The notes under the pieces: model-generated | Told to the model about the DNA's origin: nothing | Databases searched by the model: none | What the model saw: only the letters and a program-made list of their open reading frames with translations | In this document: piece after piece, positions 7,986 to 17,028 of the stretch | Layout: each line of letters begins with the position of its first letter | How positions within the stretch are numbered: position 1 is the first letter of the stretch | Made by a program: the position numbers and the translations under genes | From: Microlunatus speluncae | GTDB lineage: Bacteria > Actinomycetota > Actinomycetes > Propionibacteriales > Propionibacteriaceae | Assembly (NCBI RefSeq): GCF_009299835.1 | Contig: NZ_VKCZ01000001.1 | Coordinates: 462,612-526,611 of the forward strand | DNA: 64,000 nucleotides | Reading direction: 5' to 3'

Positions 7986-8939
7986 TCACTGGCACGCGTT
8001 GGCGGATCGGAGCGCCGTCAGGTTGGCACGCATGATCTCAAGGTAGTCCTTGCCGCGGGAATCCTGGGTGACCCCCTCGATCGGGTCGAGCACGTCGGTC
8101 TTCAGCCCCAGGTCGCCGGCGATCGACTCGGCCACGGCGGGGGAGACCAGCGTCTCGTAGAAGATCGTGGTGATCTTGTGTTCCTTCGCCTCGGTGTGGA
8201 TCTCGGCGATCCGCGCCGGCGACGGCTCGGCGTCCGGGCTGAGCCCGCTGATCGAGATCTGTTCCAGCCCGTAGCGCTTGGCCAGGTAGCCGAACGCGGC
8301 ATGGTTGGTGATGAACTCCCGGATCGTGCACTGCTTCAGCCCGGCGGTGTATTCCTGATCCAGCCCGGTCAGCTCGGTGGCCAGGGCAGCGGCGTTCTCG
8401 GTGTAGTCGGCGGCATGATCGGGATCGGCGGCGGCGAGTCGTTCGGCCACCGCCCGGCCCACCGTGGCCAGGTTGTTGGGGTCGAGCCAGATGTGCGGAT
8501 CGAGGCCGCCGTGATCATGCTCCTCGCCCTCCTCGCTGCCGTCTTCGTGTTCGTGAGCTTCCTCGCCGAGCGGGATCATCGGCACCACGGTCGCGGTGTC
8601 CAGAGCCCGATCGCCGGCATTCTGCGCGACGGCCTCGTCGACGGCGGCCTGCAGCGTCTTCTCGTACACGACGAGATCGGCCTTGCCGACCTGGGCCACC
8701 TGCTGCGGTGACAGCTCGAGGTCGTGCGGCTCGGCCCCCGGCTGGGTCAGGTTCTCGACCTTCGCATGGGTCCCCGCGACGCGCTCGACGACGAACTGGA
8801 ACGGATACACCGAGGTGACGATCGACAGCTGACCAGGCTGCCCCCCGGAGCCTCCCGGACCGGTCGACCCGCACGCCGCAGCAAGGAGGAGAACGGACGA
8901 CGTGACGAGCGCACCGAGCACGCGCGGGAACCTCTGCAT
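7986..8939 (-). CDS. znuA: Zinc ABC transporter substrate-binding lipoprotein
   Basis: A 317-residue cluster A-I metal-binding lipoprotein. The lipobox is LLAAACGS (lipidated Cys23). The mature protein has EPHDLELSPQQ, an acidic His-rich loop (about 126-144, HEHEDGSEEGEEHDHGG) typical of zinc-specific ZnuA, DPHIWLDP and NHAAFGYLAKRY, which carry expected zinc-ligand histidines. It delivers zinc to ZnuBC. An in-frame ATG at 8948 is also possible; the Zur box covers both starts, which suggests a very short or absent leader. Confidence 0.93.
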   Translation of the reverse strand: MQRFPRVLGALVTSSVLLLAAACGSTGPGGSGGQPGQLSIVTSVYPFQFVVERVAGTHAKVENLTQPGAEPHDLELSPQQVAQVGKADLVVYEKTLQAAVDEAVAQNAGDRALDTATVVPMIPLGEEAHEHEDGSEEGEEHDHGGLDPHIWLDPNNLATVGRAVAERLAAADPDHAADYTENAAALATELTGLDQEYTAGLKQCTIREFITNHAAFGYLAKRYGLEQISISGLSPDAEPSPARIAEIHTEAKEHKITTIFYETLVSPAVAESIAGDLGLKTDVLDPIEGVTQDSRGKDYLEIMRANLTALRSANACQ

Positions 8940-8953
8940 GAAAACCATTTTCA
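8939..8953. promoter_or_regulatory. Zur box over the znuA start
   Basis: TGAAAACCATTTTCA is a near-perfect AT-rich palindrome in a GC-rich context, with the pattern of actinobacterial Zur operators (TGAAAAnnnTTTTCA). It overlaps the znuA start codon region, so zinc-loaded Zur would block transcription of znuACB-zur, including its own gene. Confidence 0.8.
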
Positions 8954-8991
8954 ATAAGTTACCTGGCTTCGTCAAATCCCCAACCCCAAAT

Positions 8992-9058
8992 TCCGCCGAC
9001 CCGTCACATCCGCGGCCGTTCTGGCGGCGTGTCGACGCGGATGTGACGGATCGGCGGA
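8992..9058. repeat. Inverted repeat upstream of the zinc operon
   Basis: Left arm 8992-9014 and right arm 9036-9058 pair over 23 bp with one or two mismatches. Both contain the reversed halves of CCGTCACATCCGCG. It lies between divergent znuA and the acetyltransferase gene, so it is not an obvious terminator for either. It could be an operator or another palindromic repeat unit. Confidence 0.6.
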
Positions 9059-9149
9059 GCTGGTTGGGGCGGCGGGCGGGTCGTGGTGATCGCTGTGCGG
9101 TCGAAATCTCGTTGTTCCGGGACGATCGGGTGTGGCAGAGTCGCCGATC

Positions 9150-9623
9150 ATGGCGGATGTCGCGGGGCTGGTGATCAGGCCGTTCCGGCTCGAAGATGTC
9201 GACCGCTGGACCCGCACCGAACTGCACCGGCAGCACCTCCTCGGCGGTCTGGAGGGTTCGGGTGACTATCTGGCCGCGGTGCTGGCCGACGGTCGGATCG
9301 CCGGCAAGATCGGCATCCGATACGACGAGCATCCCGACGCCGGGACGCTGTTCCAGTTCGATGTCGTCGAACGCCTTCGAAACAAGGGGATCGGAACCGC
9401 CCTGATCGGCCGGGCGGAGCAGGTGATCAGTGATCATGGCCTCGATCGCGCCACCCTCGGCGTCGAGGAATCCAACGAGGGCGCCATCCGCCTGTACCGC
9501 CGCCTGGGCTATCAGGAGTTCGCCTCTGAACCCGCCGAGTGGGACCAGGAAGCGCCCGACGGGACCAGCTACCGCTACCACTGCTTGTGTCTGCTGATGC
9601 ACCGGTCGCTGACCTCTGTCTGA
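9150..9623 (+). CDS. GNAT family N-acetyltransferase
   Basis: The 157-residue protein has the GNAT core: LVIRPFRLEDVDRW (strand 1), GRIAGKIGIRY, the acetyl-CoA loop VVERLRNKGIGTALIGRAEQ (V/IxxxxRxxGxG/A, about residues 76-90), and the C-terminal motif VEESNEGAIRLYRRLGYQE. The family transfers acetyl from acetyl-CoA to an amine; the substrate is not predictable. The ATG at 9150 is chosen over the GTG at 9132 because CAGAGT sits 7-8 nt upstream like a -10 box for a leaderless message. It is monocistronic. Confidence 0.85.
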   Translation: MADVAGLVIRPFRLEDVDRWTRTELHRQHLLGGLEGSGDYLAAVLADGRIAGKIGIRYDEHPDAGTLFQFDVVERLRNKGIGTALIGRAEQVISDHGLDRATLGVEESNEGAIRLYRRLGYQEFASEPAEWDQEAPDGTSYRYHCLCLLMHRSLTSV

Positions 9624-9673
9624 CCTGAGAAACCGCCGGTGTGCCGGGAGGCCGGCGGCGACCGGGGTCGGGA

Positions 9674-11035
9674 TCAGGTGAGCCGGAGCAGGCGCAGCCC
9701 GCCATCGGGCCGAACGACCAGGATCAGTTCCTCGTCGACCTGCAGAACGGTGCCGGACACCAGATCCGAGCGGGTCCGTCCGCTGCGGTCGTACGCGACC
9801 TGGCCGTGCTCGGTCTGCACCCAGATGTGGTCGCCACGCGCGAACAGGAGCGGGTTGGTGCCGTAACGGTCGGGCAACGGGGTGAGCAGCGGCGTGGGAT
9901 CCCTGGTGGACCGGCTGAACAGGTTCGTGCCGTCGTACCACCAGGCGACCGGTCCCGTGGACGATGTCGAGGCCAGCTGCCCGGGCCAGGGCGACGCGGG
10001 CAACTCGAGCACGACCCGTCCGTCGGACAGGTCGACAACCAGGGCCGGTGATTCCGGGTCACTGAACGTGAAGATCGTCGCCAACCCGTCCCCGACGGTG
10101 TCCCAGACGGAAGGCTGCTTCACCGCAACGCGGGAGATCTCGGCACCGGTCCGTCCGCTCAGGACGACCGGGGTGCCGGCGGCATCCCGGCGGTCGTCCC
10201 CGACCGGATCCTGCAGGGCGAGCACGCGATCACCCTCGACCCGGGACGGCAGCACTTGCTCGGTCCGCCACAGCCGCTTGCCGGAGCGGGGATCGATCGC
10301 GACCGTCGCCAGGCCCGGATCGTGCGTCGGTCGACTGGTGCTGTACGTCATGGCGACGACCACCGAGTCGCTCGCTCCGATGGCGTCCATCCGGACGGCC
10401 TGCTGCTCGCCCTCCAGCTGCTTGACCGCCGGGGTGACCTCGGTCGCCCAGCGGATCGAACGATCGACCAGGGAGACCGCGACCAGGCCCGCACCCCCAT
10501 CGCGAGTCTGCTGGGATGCATGACACATCGGGGCGTCGTTCCGGCACGAGTTCTGGTTGTACTCCAAGATCAACACCCCGCCCCGCCCGTCGTCCGCGGC
10601 CATGGCCGCGGTGCCCGCCCAACCTCCGTCCGGACTCCCTGATGAGCCCGGCTCGACCGGGCCGAGCCTCGTCGAAAGCTCGGCCGGCAGGTCGCCGTCG
10701 TCCCAGAGCAGCTTGCCCGAGCCGGCGTCGATGATCATGAAAGTGGGATCGTCCTTGGTCGAGCCCCGGACGACCAGCCGGGAGCCGATCCGGTCGGCTG
10801 ACCAGCCGGTCTCGAGCCCCACCCGATCGAGCTGCCAGACCTCGGTCCAGTCCAGCCGGGGCGCCGGCGGTCCGCCGTAGCCGGCCGGGCCGGTCGGAGT
10901 CGGGCTGACCGATGGCGGAGGAGGGTCCGACGGTGGCTCCGGTTTGGTGCAGGCGGCGATCGACAGCAGCGCCAGGCCAAGTGTGGCGATCACGAAGAAG
11001 CGCACGATGAACCGGTTGCCCGACGACGAACCCAC
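9674..11035 (-). CDS. Beta-propeller (PQQ-like) lipoprotein
   Basis: About 453 residues from a GTG start. The N-terminus has a basic-hydrophobic signal and lipobox LLSIAACTKPEPP, so it is a membrane-anchored lipoprotein. A Pro/Ser/Thr linker (PPPPSVSPTPTGPAGYGGPP) leads into a PQQ-like propeller: blade-type segments include IIDAGSGKLLWDDGDLP, LVAVSLVDRSIRWATEV and TVAIDPRSGKRLWRTEQVLP, with Trp docking residues. No catalytic residues are seen. The start is uncertain because there is no clear ribosome binding site; longer starts would place about 57 polar residues before the signal. Confidence 0.75.
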   Translation of the reverse strand: MGSSSGNRFIVRFFVIATLGLALLSIAACTKPEPPSDPPPPSVSPTPTGPAGYGGPPAPRLDWTEVWQLDRVGLETGWSADRIGSRLVVRGSTKDDPTFMIIDAGSGKLLWDDGDLPAELSTRLGPVEPGSSGSPDGGWAGTAAMAADDGRGGVLILEYNQNSCRNDAPMCHASQQTRDGGAGLVAVSLVDRSIRWATEVTPAVKQLEGEQQAVRMDAIGASDSVVVAMTYSTSRPTHDPGLATVAIDPRSGKRLWRTEQVLPSRVEGDRVLALQDPVGDDRRDAAGTPVVLSGRTGAEISRVAVKQPSVWDTVGDGLATIFTFSDPESPALVVDLSDGRVVLELPASPWPGQLASTSSTGPVAWWYDGTNLFSRSTRDPTPLLTPLPDRYGTNPLLFARGDHIWVQTEHGQVAYDRSGRTRSDLVSGTVLQVDEELILVVRPDGGLRLLRLT

Positions 11036-11278
11036 TCGCGCCGAAACCTTGGCGAGCGTCCGATCAGAGGATCGATGCCTTGATGGGTCCACGTCTCCCG
11101 TCCCCGGTGCAGCGGCAACATCCGGCCGCGTTCGTTCCTGGCGACGGTAGTGATCGACCGGCCCGGTCCGATACACATCGGCACGGCCAATCTGCAATGG
11201 GCCCATTGGCGATCCGCATCGGCGACGCGCGCGGCATCCACACCACCGATCTCACGGCAGCGCGCGGCTCGAGGAAGT

Positions 11279-11569
11279 TCAGAGGCGCGTGATGGTGAGG
11301 ATGATGATCAGGACCAGCATGATCGCGCGGATGATCTTGCCGCTGGTGGTGACGGCGGGCCAGGACAGGTAGGAGATCCAGGCGATGAACAGGAAGACCA
11401 GGACGAACGCGGGGATGGCGATCGGCAGCGGGGCGAAGGCTCCGACCGCGACCAGGGCCAGGGTCACCAGCGGCACCACCAGGCGGGGCAGGGCGGTCAG
11501 TCGGACCAGAGCGGGGCGGCTGATCCGCTCCATCGACTGACGAAGGCTCGGCTGGGACGTCTCGGGCAT
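11279..11569 (-). CDS. Small membrane protein (DUF6703-like)
   Basis: This 96-residue protein has a short charged N-terminus and three hydrophobic segments. The pattern PRLVVPLVTLALVAVGAFAP, then ISYLSWPAV, then IIRAIMLVLIIILTITRL resembles the actinobacterial DUF6703 proteins (identification from memory). CAGACT lies 6 nt before the ATG, suggesting a leaderless start. Function unknown. The 5' neighbour 11617-12141 is on the same strand. Confidence 0.65.
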   Translation of the reverse strand: MPETSQPSLRQSMERISRPALVRLTALPRLVVPLVTLALVAVGAFAPLPIAIPAFVLVFLFIAWISYLSWPAVTTSGKIIRAIMLVLIIILTITRL

Positions 11570-11616
11570 CTGCCAAGTCTGACACGAGTGCCGAGTGGTC
11601 CGCCCGGGTGCCGGAG

Positions 11617-12141
11617 TCACTCGGCCGGGAACTGGATCGGGCTGATCAGATACCTGCTCCGGCCTGGCGCCTCCTGGTTGGCGAGCACCGGCAGGATGGC
11701 GGCGCGCAGCCCCTCGATCAACTGCTGCAACTCGGCCGGGCTGACCCAGATCGCGTGCTGGCGGTAGCCGACCAGGTCGGCCGTCGGGTCGGCGTCGGGG
11801 CGATCCAGATAGGCGTTGAACTCGGCGGCGAGGACGGCGATGGCCGCGGTGAAGCCGCGCCGGTGATCATCGGTTGTCAGTTGCTCGGCCTGGGCTGCGC
11901 TGATCGACGCCCGGTCCTGGCGGAGCCGGTAGTGCCGCTCGACCGCCCCGCGCACCCGCCGTTCCTCGGCGACCTCCAGGATGCCGCCGTCGCTGAGCAG
12001 TTCGATGTGCCGGTAGAGCGTCGCCTTCGACACATCGGGGATGCGGTCGCCGAGTTCGGCGGTGGTGAGCCGACGGTCGCCACGGAGGGCGTGCACGACT
12101 CGGAGCCGTACCGGATGGCCGAGCAGTTCGAGCGGATCCAT
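11617..12141 (-). CDS. ArsR/PadR-like winged-helix regulator
   Basis: A 174-residue regulator. The N-terminal winged helix has LELLGHPVRLRVVHALRG, LTTAELGDRIPDVSKATLYR and HIELLSDGGILEVAEERRV, typical of ArsR-like helix-turn-helix domains. The C-terminal half is helical, with an alkaline-dehydratase-free, ligand-type look but no metal motif. It is divergent from the hydrolase at 12200. The 58-bp gap contains a palindrome, ACCTTTC (12166-12172) and GAAAGGT (12184-12190), which also covers the hydrolase ribosome binding site and is the likely operator. It probably represses the hydrolase operon. Confidence 0.75.
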   Translation of the reverse strand: MDPLELLGHPVRLRVVHALRGDRRLTTAELGDRIPDVSKATLYRHIELLSDGGILEVAEERRVRGAVERHYRLRQDRASISAAQAEQLTTDDHRRGFTAAIAVLAAEFNAYLDRPDADPTADLVGYRQHAIWVSPAELQQLIEGLRAAILPVLANQEAPGRSRYLISPIQFPAE

Positions 12142-12165
12142 CGGCCAACGATCTCAGAATGTGCT

Positions 12166-12190
12166 ACCTTTCGCAAAGAATGAGAAAGGT
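12166..12190. promoter_or_regulatory. Probable operator between regulator and hydrolase
   Basis: Inverted repeat ACCTTTC-11 bp-GAAAGGT lies in the 58-bp divergent gap. It overlaps the ribosome binding region (GAAAGGTGAG) of the hydrolase gene at 12200. Binding by the neighbouring winged-helix regulator is inferred from position only. Confidence 0.5.
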
Positions 12191-12199
12191 GAGCAATTC

Positions 12200-13168
12200 G
12201 TGACGACTGAAGAATGGGCACCGCCGAGCTACGCCGACCCCGCGCGGTTCACCGAGCGGGAACTCGACCTGACCGCCGCCAGCGGCACCGTCGGCGGCAC
12301 CCTCACCCTTCCCGAGGGTCGTACGCAAGCCGGCGTGGTGCTGCTGACCGGCGGCGGACCGCTGGACCGGGACGAGACCAGCGGCCCGAACAAGCCGCTC
12401 AAGGATCTGGCCTGGGGTCTGGCCGGCCGCGGGATCGCCGTGCTCCGGTTCGACAAGATCAGCTTCCTGCGCCCCGAGTCGATGACCGAGCCGGGCTTCA
12501 CGATGACCGGCGAATACCTACCGCACGCTGTCGAGGCCGTACGGACCCTGCGCCGGCACACCGATCGGGTCTTCGTGGCCGGCCACAGCATGGGCGGCAA
12601 GATCGCGCCGCTGGTGGCGGCCACCGAGCCGGCCGTGGCCGGAGTGGCGATCCTGGCCGGCGACACCCAGCCGATGCATCGGGCGCTGGTCCGGGTGGGC
12701 CGCTATCTGGCCGAGGTGGCACCGGAGCTGGTGCCCGCCGAGCTGGTCGAGCAGTTCGCTCGGCAGGCCGCCGTCATCGACCGACCCGACCTGTCACCGG
12801 CGACGCCGGCCGCGGATCTGCCGTTCGGCCTGGCCGCCGAATACTGGCTCGATCAGCGCGTCTACGACCCGGCCGCCACGGCCGCGGCACTGGACCGGCC
12901 GATCCTGATCCTGCAGGGCGGCCGCGACTACCAGGTGACGGTCGCCGACGACCTGCCCGGCTGGCAACGGGCCCTGGCCGGCCGGTCCGACGTGATCATC
13001 CGGGTGATCGCGGCCGACAACCACCAGTTCGTCGCCGGGAACGGCCCGTCGACCCCGGACGACTACGGGCGACCCGGGCATGTCGACCCTTCCGTGATCA
13101 CGACGCTGGCCGACTGGATCGACTCCTGTGCCGCGCGGCCGGACGAAGGGCCTATCCTCGTCCGGTGA
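12200..13168 (+). CDS. Alpha/beta hydrolase (S33-like)
   Basis: A 322-residue soluble hydrolase. [18 protein letters not shown] holds the oxyanion-side loop, [17 protein letters not shown] carries the nucleophile elbow GHSMG (Ser near residue 131), and [12 protein letters not shown] and DNHQFVAG supply the likely acid Asp and catalytic His. It probably hydrolyses an ester or amide. The GTG at 12200 follows a clear GAAAGGTGAG. Its stop overlaps the next gene (GTGA), so the two are coupled. Confidence 0.85.
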   Translation: MTTEEWAPPSYADPARFTERELDLTAASGTVGGTLTLPEGRTQAGVVLLTGGGPLDRDETSGPNKPLKDLAWGLAGRGIAVLRFDKISFLRPESMTEPGFTMTGEYLPHAVEAVRTLRRHTDRVFVAGHSMGGKIAPLVAATEPAVAGVAILAGDTQPMHRALVRVGRYLAEVAPELVPAELVEQFARQAAVIDRPDLSPATPAADLPFGLAAEYWLDQRVYDPAATAAALDRPILILQGGRDYQVTVADDLPGWQRALAGRSDVIIRVIAADNHQFVAGNGPSTPDDYGRPGHVDPSVITTLADWIDSCAARPDEGPILVR

Positions 13169-13491
13169 TCGCGATCAGCCGGTTCCGGGTCGATGCCGCC
13201 GAGGCCGCGTCGTTCGCCGAGCGCGCGGCGGCGGCGGTCGGCGTGCTGCAGGGCAGTCGCGGCTTCCGCAGTGTCGATCTCGGCCGCAATCTGGACGATC
13301 CGGAGCTGTGGACGATCACCACCCGCTGGGACGACGTCGGCTCCTACCGCCGGGCGCTGCAGGGCTTCGAGGCCAAGACCGTGGTGGTGCCGTTGCTGTC
13401 GGTCGCGATCGACGAGCCGAGCGCGTACGACGAGCCGGAGCTGGTCGGGGAAAATGTGGCCCGGGGTTCCGGTTCGGGCCCGTTATCCTGA
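13165..13491 (+). CDS. Antibiotic biosynthesis monooxygenase-like (ABM) protein
   Basis: The 108-residue product has the small ferredoxin-like ABM fold: [20 protein letters not shown], then [25 protein letters not shown] and [12 protein letters not shown]. The WTITTRWDD strand is characteristic. Members are cofactor-free monooxygenases or heme/quinone-associated proteins, and activity cannot be read here. The GTG overlaps the hydrolase stop. TATCCT at 13153-13158 also gives it a possible own leaderless promoter. The C-terminus is a flexible Gly/Ser tail. Confidence 0.75.
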   Translation: MIAISRFRVDAAEAASFAERAAAAVGVLQGSRGFRSVDLGRNLDDPELWTITTRWDDVGSYRRALQGFEAKTVVVPLLSVAIDEPSAYDEPELVGENVARGSGSGPLS

Positions 13492-13562
13492 GGCGTCGGT
13501 ACGGTCTGCGTACCGCACGACAATCCCGAAATCCTTCATCCACCTCGTATTGGAGTAAGCAC

Positions 13563-14954
13563 GTGGCCCCCGCCAGCCGTTTGGACAACGTCACCAGTCT
13601 CTGCAAGCGCCGGGGGTTCGTCTTCCCGGCCGGCGAGATCTACGGTGGCACCCGCTCGGCGTGGGACTACGGCCCGCTCGGGGTGGAGCTGAAGGAGAAC
13701 ATCAAGAAGCAGTGGTGGCGCTCCGTCGTCACCTCCCGCGACGACGTGGTGGGGCTCGACTCCTCGGTGATCCTGCCGACCGCGGTCTGGCACGCCTCCG
13801 GCCACCTGGAGGTCTTCAACGACCCGCTGATCGAATGCCTGAGCTGCCATCGCCGGTTCCGCGCCGACCACCTGCAGGAGGAGTACGCGGAGCGGAAGGG
13901 GATCGACAACCCCGACGACGTGCCGCTGACCGACATCCCCTGCCCGCACTGCGGCACCCGCGGCCAGTACACCGAGCCGCGGATGTTCAACCAAATGCTC
14001 AAGACCTACCTCGGTGTGGTCGAGGACGAGTCCGGGCTGCACTATCTGCGGCCGGAGACCGCCCAGGGCATCTTCGTCAACTTCGCCAACGTGGTGCAGA
14101 CGACGCGGAAGAAGCCGCCGTTCGGGATCGGGCAGGTCGGCAAGTCGTTCCGGAACGAGATCACCCCGGGCAACTTCATCTTCCGCACCCGCGAGTTCGA
14201 GCAGATGGAGATGGAGTTCTTCGTCGAGCCCGGCACCGACGAGGAATGGCACCAGTACTGGATCGACGAGCGGACCAACTGGTACGTCGATCTCGGCGTC
14301 GACCGGGACAACCTGCGGCACTTCGAGCATCCGAAGGAGAAGCTCTCCCATTACTCGAAGCGCACGGTCGACATCGAATACCGGTTCGGCTTCGCGGGCA
14401 GCGAGTGGGGCGAGCTGGAGGGCATCGCCAACCGGACCGATTTCGATCTTGGAACGCACAGCAAGAACTCCGGCCAGGACCTGTCCTACTTCGACCAGGC
14501 CAAGAATGAGCGCTACACGCCGTACGTGATCGAGCCGGCCGCCGGCCTGACCCGGTCGCTGATGACGTTCCTGGTCGACGCCTATGTCGAGGACGAGGCG
14601 CCGAACACCAAGGGCGGCGTGGACAAGCGGACCGTGCTGAAGCTTGATCATCGGCTGGCCCCGGTCAAGGCCGCGGTGCTGCCGCTGTCCCGTAACGAGG
14701 CGCTGTCGCCGAAGGCTCGTGATCTTGCCGCCGAGCTGCGGAAGAACTGGAACGTCGACTTCGACGACGCCCAGGCGATCGGCCGCCGCTATCGCCGGCA
14801 GGACGAGATCGGCACGCCCTACTGCATCACGGTGGACTTCGACACGCTCGATGATCATGCGGTCACCGTGCGCGAGCGGGACTCGATGACCCAGGAACGG
14901 GTGTCGCTGGACAAGATCACCGACTATCTGGCCACCAGGTTGATCGGCTGCTGA
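13563..14954 (+). CDS. glyQS: Glycyl-tRNA synthetase, dimeric alpha2 type
   Basis: A 463-residue class II synthetase that charges tRNA-Gly. It has [17 protein letters not shown] at the N-terminus, a zinc site (CLSCHRRF and CPHCGTRG), and motif 2 [20 protein letters not shown] followed by EMEFFVEPG. Motif 3 is recognisable as [15 protein letters not shown], and the anticodon-binding domain lies in the last 100 residues. Length fits the single-subunit bacterial/archaeal type. The GTG at 13563 gives the conserved [19 protein letters not shown] start. It is an essential gene and a good anchor for the conserved backbone. Confidence 0.97.
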   Translation: MAPASRLDNVTSLCKRRGFVFPAGEIYGGTRSAWDYGPLGVELKENIKKQWWRSVVTSRDDVVGLDSSVILPTAVWHASGHLEVFNDPLIECLSCHRRFRADHLQEEYAERKGIDNPDDVPLTDIPCPHCGTRGQYTEPRMFNQMLKTYLGVVEDESGLHYLRPETAQGIFVNFANVVQTTRKKPPFGIGQVGKSFRNEITPGNFIFRTREFEQMEMEFFVEPGTDEEWHQYWIDERTNWYVDLGVDRDNLRHFEHPKEKLSHYSKRTVDIEYRFGFAGSEWGELEGIANRTDFDLGTHSKNSGQDLSYFDQAKNERYTPYVIEPAAGLTRSLMTFLVDAYVEDEAPNTKGGVDKRTVLKLDHRLAPVKAAVLPLSRNEALSPKARDLAAELRKNWNVDFDDAQAIGRRYRRQDEIGTPYCITVDFDTLDDHAVTVRERDSMTQERVSLDKITDYLATRLIGC

Positions 14955-14990
14955 TGCCGGTCGGTTGTTGATCATGGGAGTCCGGTAGGC

Positions 14991-15706
14991 GTGGGCCTGC
15001 TGTTCGGGTCGCGCCCGTCGGACTCGCCCTGGATCGCCTCGGTCTGGACCTGCCGCAGTGAGCAGGTCTCGGAGATGACCTCGGTCGCCTCCGAGACCTG
15101 GGGTCTGGTGTTCGGGCAGCAGCGGGGCACGCCTTCGTGACCGTCACCGGCGCGGAGAGCCGCACCGGCACCGCGCCGGTGCCCGAGGAGGCGAGCTTCG
15201 TCGGGATCCAGTTGGCCATCGGCACTTCCCTGCGCCGGCTGCCCGGGCCGGCGCTGCTCGACGGCGGCATCGACCTCCCGGACGCGACCCGGCGCAGCTT
15301 CCGGCTGGACGGGGCTCGCTGGCCGACGCCCGGGGTCGACGACGTGGAGGCGCTGGTCGACCGGCTGGTCCGGCGCGGCGTCATCACCCGCGATCCGCTG
15401 GTCACCGAGGTGTTGCGCGGGGGTCGCCCGCCGGTCACCGCCCGCACCCTGGAGCGCCGGTTCCGCGCGGCGACCGGGCTGCGGCACGGTGCCATCCGAC
15501 AGATCGAACGGGTCCGCTCCGCGGCCGTGCTGCTCAGCACCGGCGAGCCGGCGACCGAGGTCGCCGGCAAGCTCGGCTACTACGACGAGCCCCATCTGGC
15601 CCGGGCCCTGCGCCGCTACGTCGGGCGGACGGCCGGGCAACTCCGCGACGGCACCGGCGGTACGATCGGCCTCGACCTCGCCCAGCCTCAGCGCACCACT
15701 TCGTAG
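14991..15706 (+). pseudogene. Frameshifted AraC-family transcriptional regulator
   Basis: Two overlapping frames together make one AraC-type regulator. The first (GTG 14991 to TGA 15138-15140) encodes 49 residues including WIASVWTCRSEQVSE and ETWGLVFGQQRG, the usual N-terminal domain start. The second begins at GTG 15137 and continues with VTVTGAESRT through VGIQLAIGTSLRRLPG to a C-terminal AraC helix-turn-helix (TARTLERRFRAATGLRHGA, GEPATEVAGKLGYYDEPHLA). A one-base shift near 15128-15137 would join them. It is a real frameshift, a sequencing error, or, less likely, coupled translation through the GTGA overlap. It converges with the reductase gene ending at 15688, overlapping by 19 bp. Confidence 0.75.
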
Positions 15707-16263
15707 ACCAGCTTGGCCACGCCGTTGCCGTAACTGTCGGCCTCGCGGAGCTTCAGCTTCTGGCTGTCCCGGTCGGTCCGCGGGAACACGCTCTTGCCGG
15801 CGCCGAGCAGCACGGGGAAGACGAGCAGGTTGTAGCGGTCGATCAGATCGGCCTCGGCGAGGCGCAGGGCCAGCTCGGGGCTGCCGTGGATGAAGATCGC
15901 GCCGCCGTCGCCCTGCAACAGCTCGGCCACGTCTTCGGTCGACCGCAGGATCGTGTTCGTGCCCCAGCCGTCGACGAGGGCATCGTCGGCCAGGCCGGAC
16001 GAGACGACGTACTTCGGGAGTTCCTTGTACGCCACGTGATCATCCGAGTCGGGCCAGACCGCGGCGAACAACTCATAGCTGCGGCGCCCGAACATCAGCG
16101 CGCTCGTCTCCTCGAGTTCCTCGCTCTTCAGCGAGTACGCCTCCTCGGAGAACTCGACGTCGAACACCCAACCGCCCCCGCGATGTCCCTCGGACGTGCC
16201 GCCCGGCGAATCCATCACGCCGTCGAGCGACATGAAGCCCGTGTAGACCAGTTCACGCGTCAC
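15688..16263 (-). CDS. Dihydrofolate reductase family protein (RibD C-terminal-like)
   Basis: The 191-residue protein begins ELVYTGFMSLDGVMDSPGG, the start typical of the DHFR/RibD-C family. It continues with SALMFGRRSYELF, YVVSSGL, GAIFIHGSPELALRLAEADLID and YNLLVFPVLLGAGKSVFP. These are NADPH-binding reductase signatures; true folate reduction is unlikely and the substrate is unknown. The GTG at 16263 is set by an excellent AGGAGG about 7 nt upstream. Confidence 0.85.
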   Translation of the reverse strand: MTRELVYTGFMSLDGVMDSPGGTSEGHRGGGWVFDVEFSEEAYSLKSEELEETSALMFGRRSYELFAAVWPDSDDHVAYKELPKYVVSSGLADDALVDGWGTNTILRSTEDVAELLQGDGGAIFIHGSPELALRLAEADLIDRYNLLVFPVLLGAGKSVFPRTDRDSQKLKLREADSYGNGVAKLVYEVVR

Positions 16264-16361
16264 AGAAATCCTCCTGAATCGAATCGGTGACCGGAGCATA
16301 AGGTCGCGAGCCAGGTGGAGTCTTGGACGAAAACGACGCCGGTGGGTTGGGTCCCGCGACG

Positions 16362-16380
16362 GATTCAGATATTCTGAATC
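16362..16380. promoter_or_regulatory. vapBC promoter with perfect operator palindrome
   Basis: GATTCAGATATTCTGAATC is a perfect 19-bp palindrome ending 1 bp before the antitoxin ATG. It contains TATTCT (16370-16375), a -10 box 6 nt from the ATG, so the message is probably leaderless and the operator covers the promoter. This fits autoregulation by the antitoxin-toxin complex. Confidence 0.7.
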
Positions 16381-16381
16381 C

Positions 16382-16645
16382 ATGGCTACGATGACCGCCG
16401 CGGAGGCCTCGCGGAACTTCTCCACCGTGCTCGACCGCGCGGAGCACGGTGAGACGATCACCATCGTGCGGCATGGTCGCACCGTTGCGACAGTTTCGCC
16501 TGCGCCGAAGAAGACGGGCCGGGACCTGCGCCTCGCGCTGGCGAAGGCCGACATCCCACCCCCCGATGACGACTTCGAGGCAGACATCGCCGCCGCCCTG
16601 GCCTTCGTCTCGAAAGACGAGAGGGATCCGTGGGCCGAAGCCTGA
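16382..16645 (+). CDS. Phd/YefM-type antitoxin
   Basis: This 87-residue antitoxin has a Phd/YefM DNA-binding N-terminus: TMTAAEASRNFSTVLDRAEH, then GETITIVRHGRTVATVSP. The acidic C-terminal half (PPPDDDFEADIAAALAFVSK) is the expected toxin-wrapping tail. It neutralises the VapC-type toxin encoded next and likely represses the operon through the palindrome at 16362. The overlap of 16 bp with the toxin gene supports coupled expression. Confidence 0.88.
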   Translation: MATMTAAEASRNFSTVLDRAEHGETITIVRHGRTVATVSPAPKKTGRDLRLALAKADIPPPDDDFEADIAAALAFVSKDERDPWAEA

Positions 16646-17028
16646 TTCTCGACACCGGAGTTCTGATTGCCTTCGAACGCGGGAGAGTCGATCAATCCGT
16701 TTTCGACGATGATCAACTATCGGTGGCCGCCGTGACCCTAGCGGAGTATCGAGTCGGTGCCGAACTGGCCGACACGCCTCTGCGAGCGGCTGCCCGGCTG
16801 CGTAGCCTGGAGCTGTTTCTCGCCGAGATGGACGTGCTGGAATACACCGCACGCACGGCCACCGACCACGCTCAGCTTCTCGCCTACACTCGGAGGTCAG
16901 GCTTGTCACGCGGCCCACATGACTTGATCATCGCCGCCCACGCGGTCGAAACCGGTCGCACCGTCGTTTCCTTGGATGCGAACGCCAGATTCGGAGATCT
17001 GCCTGGCGTCGTCGCGGTCGCGCCATGA
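16630..17028 (+). CDS. vapC: VapC-type PIN-domain toxin
   Basis: A 132-residue PIN ribonuclease. The metal-binding acidic residues are in LILDTGVLIAFERG (Asp near 8), VTLAEYRVGAE (Glu near 41), HDLIIAAHAVE and VVSLDANARFGDLPGV (Asp near 118), in the order of VapC toxins. Such proteins cleave tRNA or rRNA when the antitoxin is lost. It starts at a GTG inside the antitoxin gene and overlaps the next gene, dus, by 4 bp (ATGA). That is unusual: a tRNA-modifying housekeeping gene sits downstream in the same transcript. Confidence 0.88.
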   Translation: MGRSLILDTGVLIAFERGRVDQSVFDDDQLSVAAVTLAEYRVGAELADTPLRAAARLRSLELFLAEMDVLEYTARTATDHAQLLAYTRRSGLSRGPHDLIIAAHAVETGRTVVSLDANARFGDLPGVVAVAP

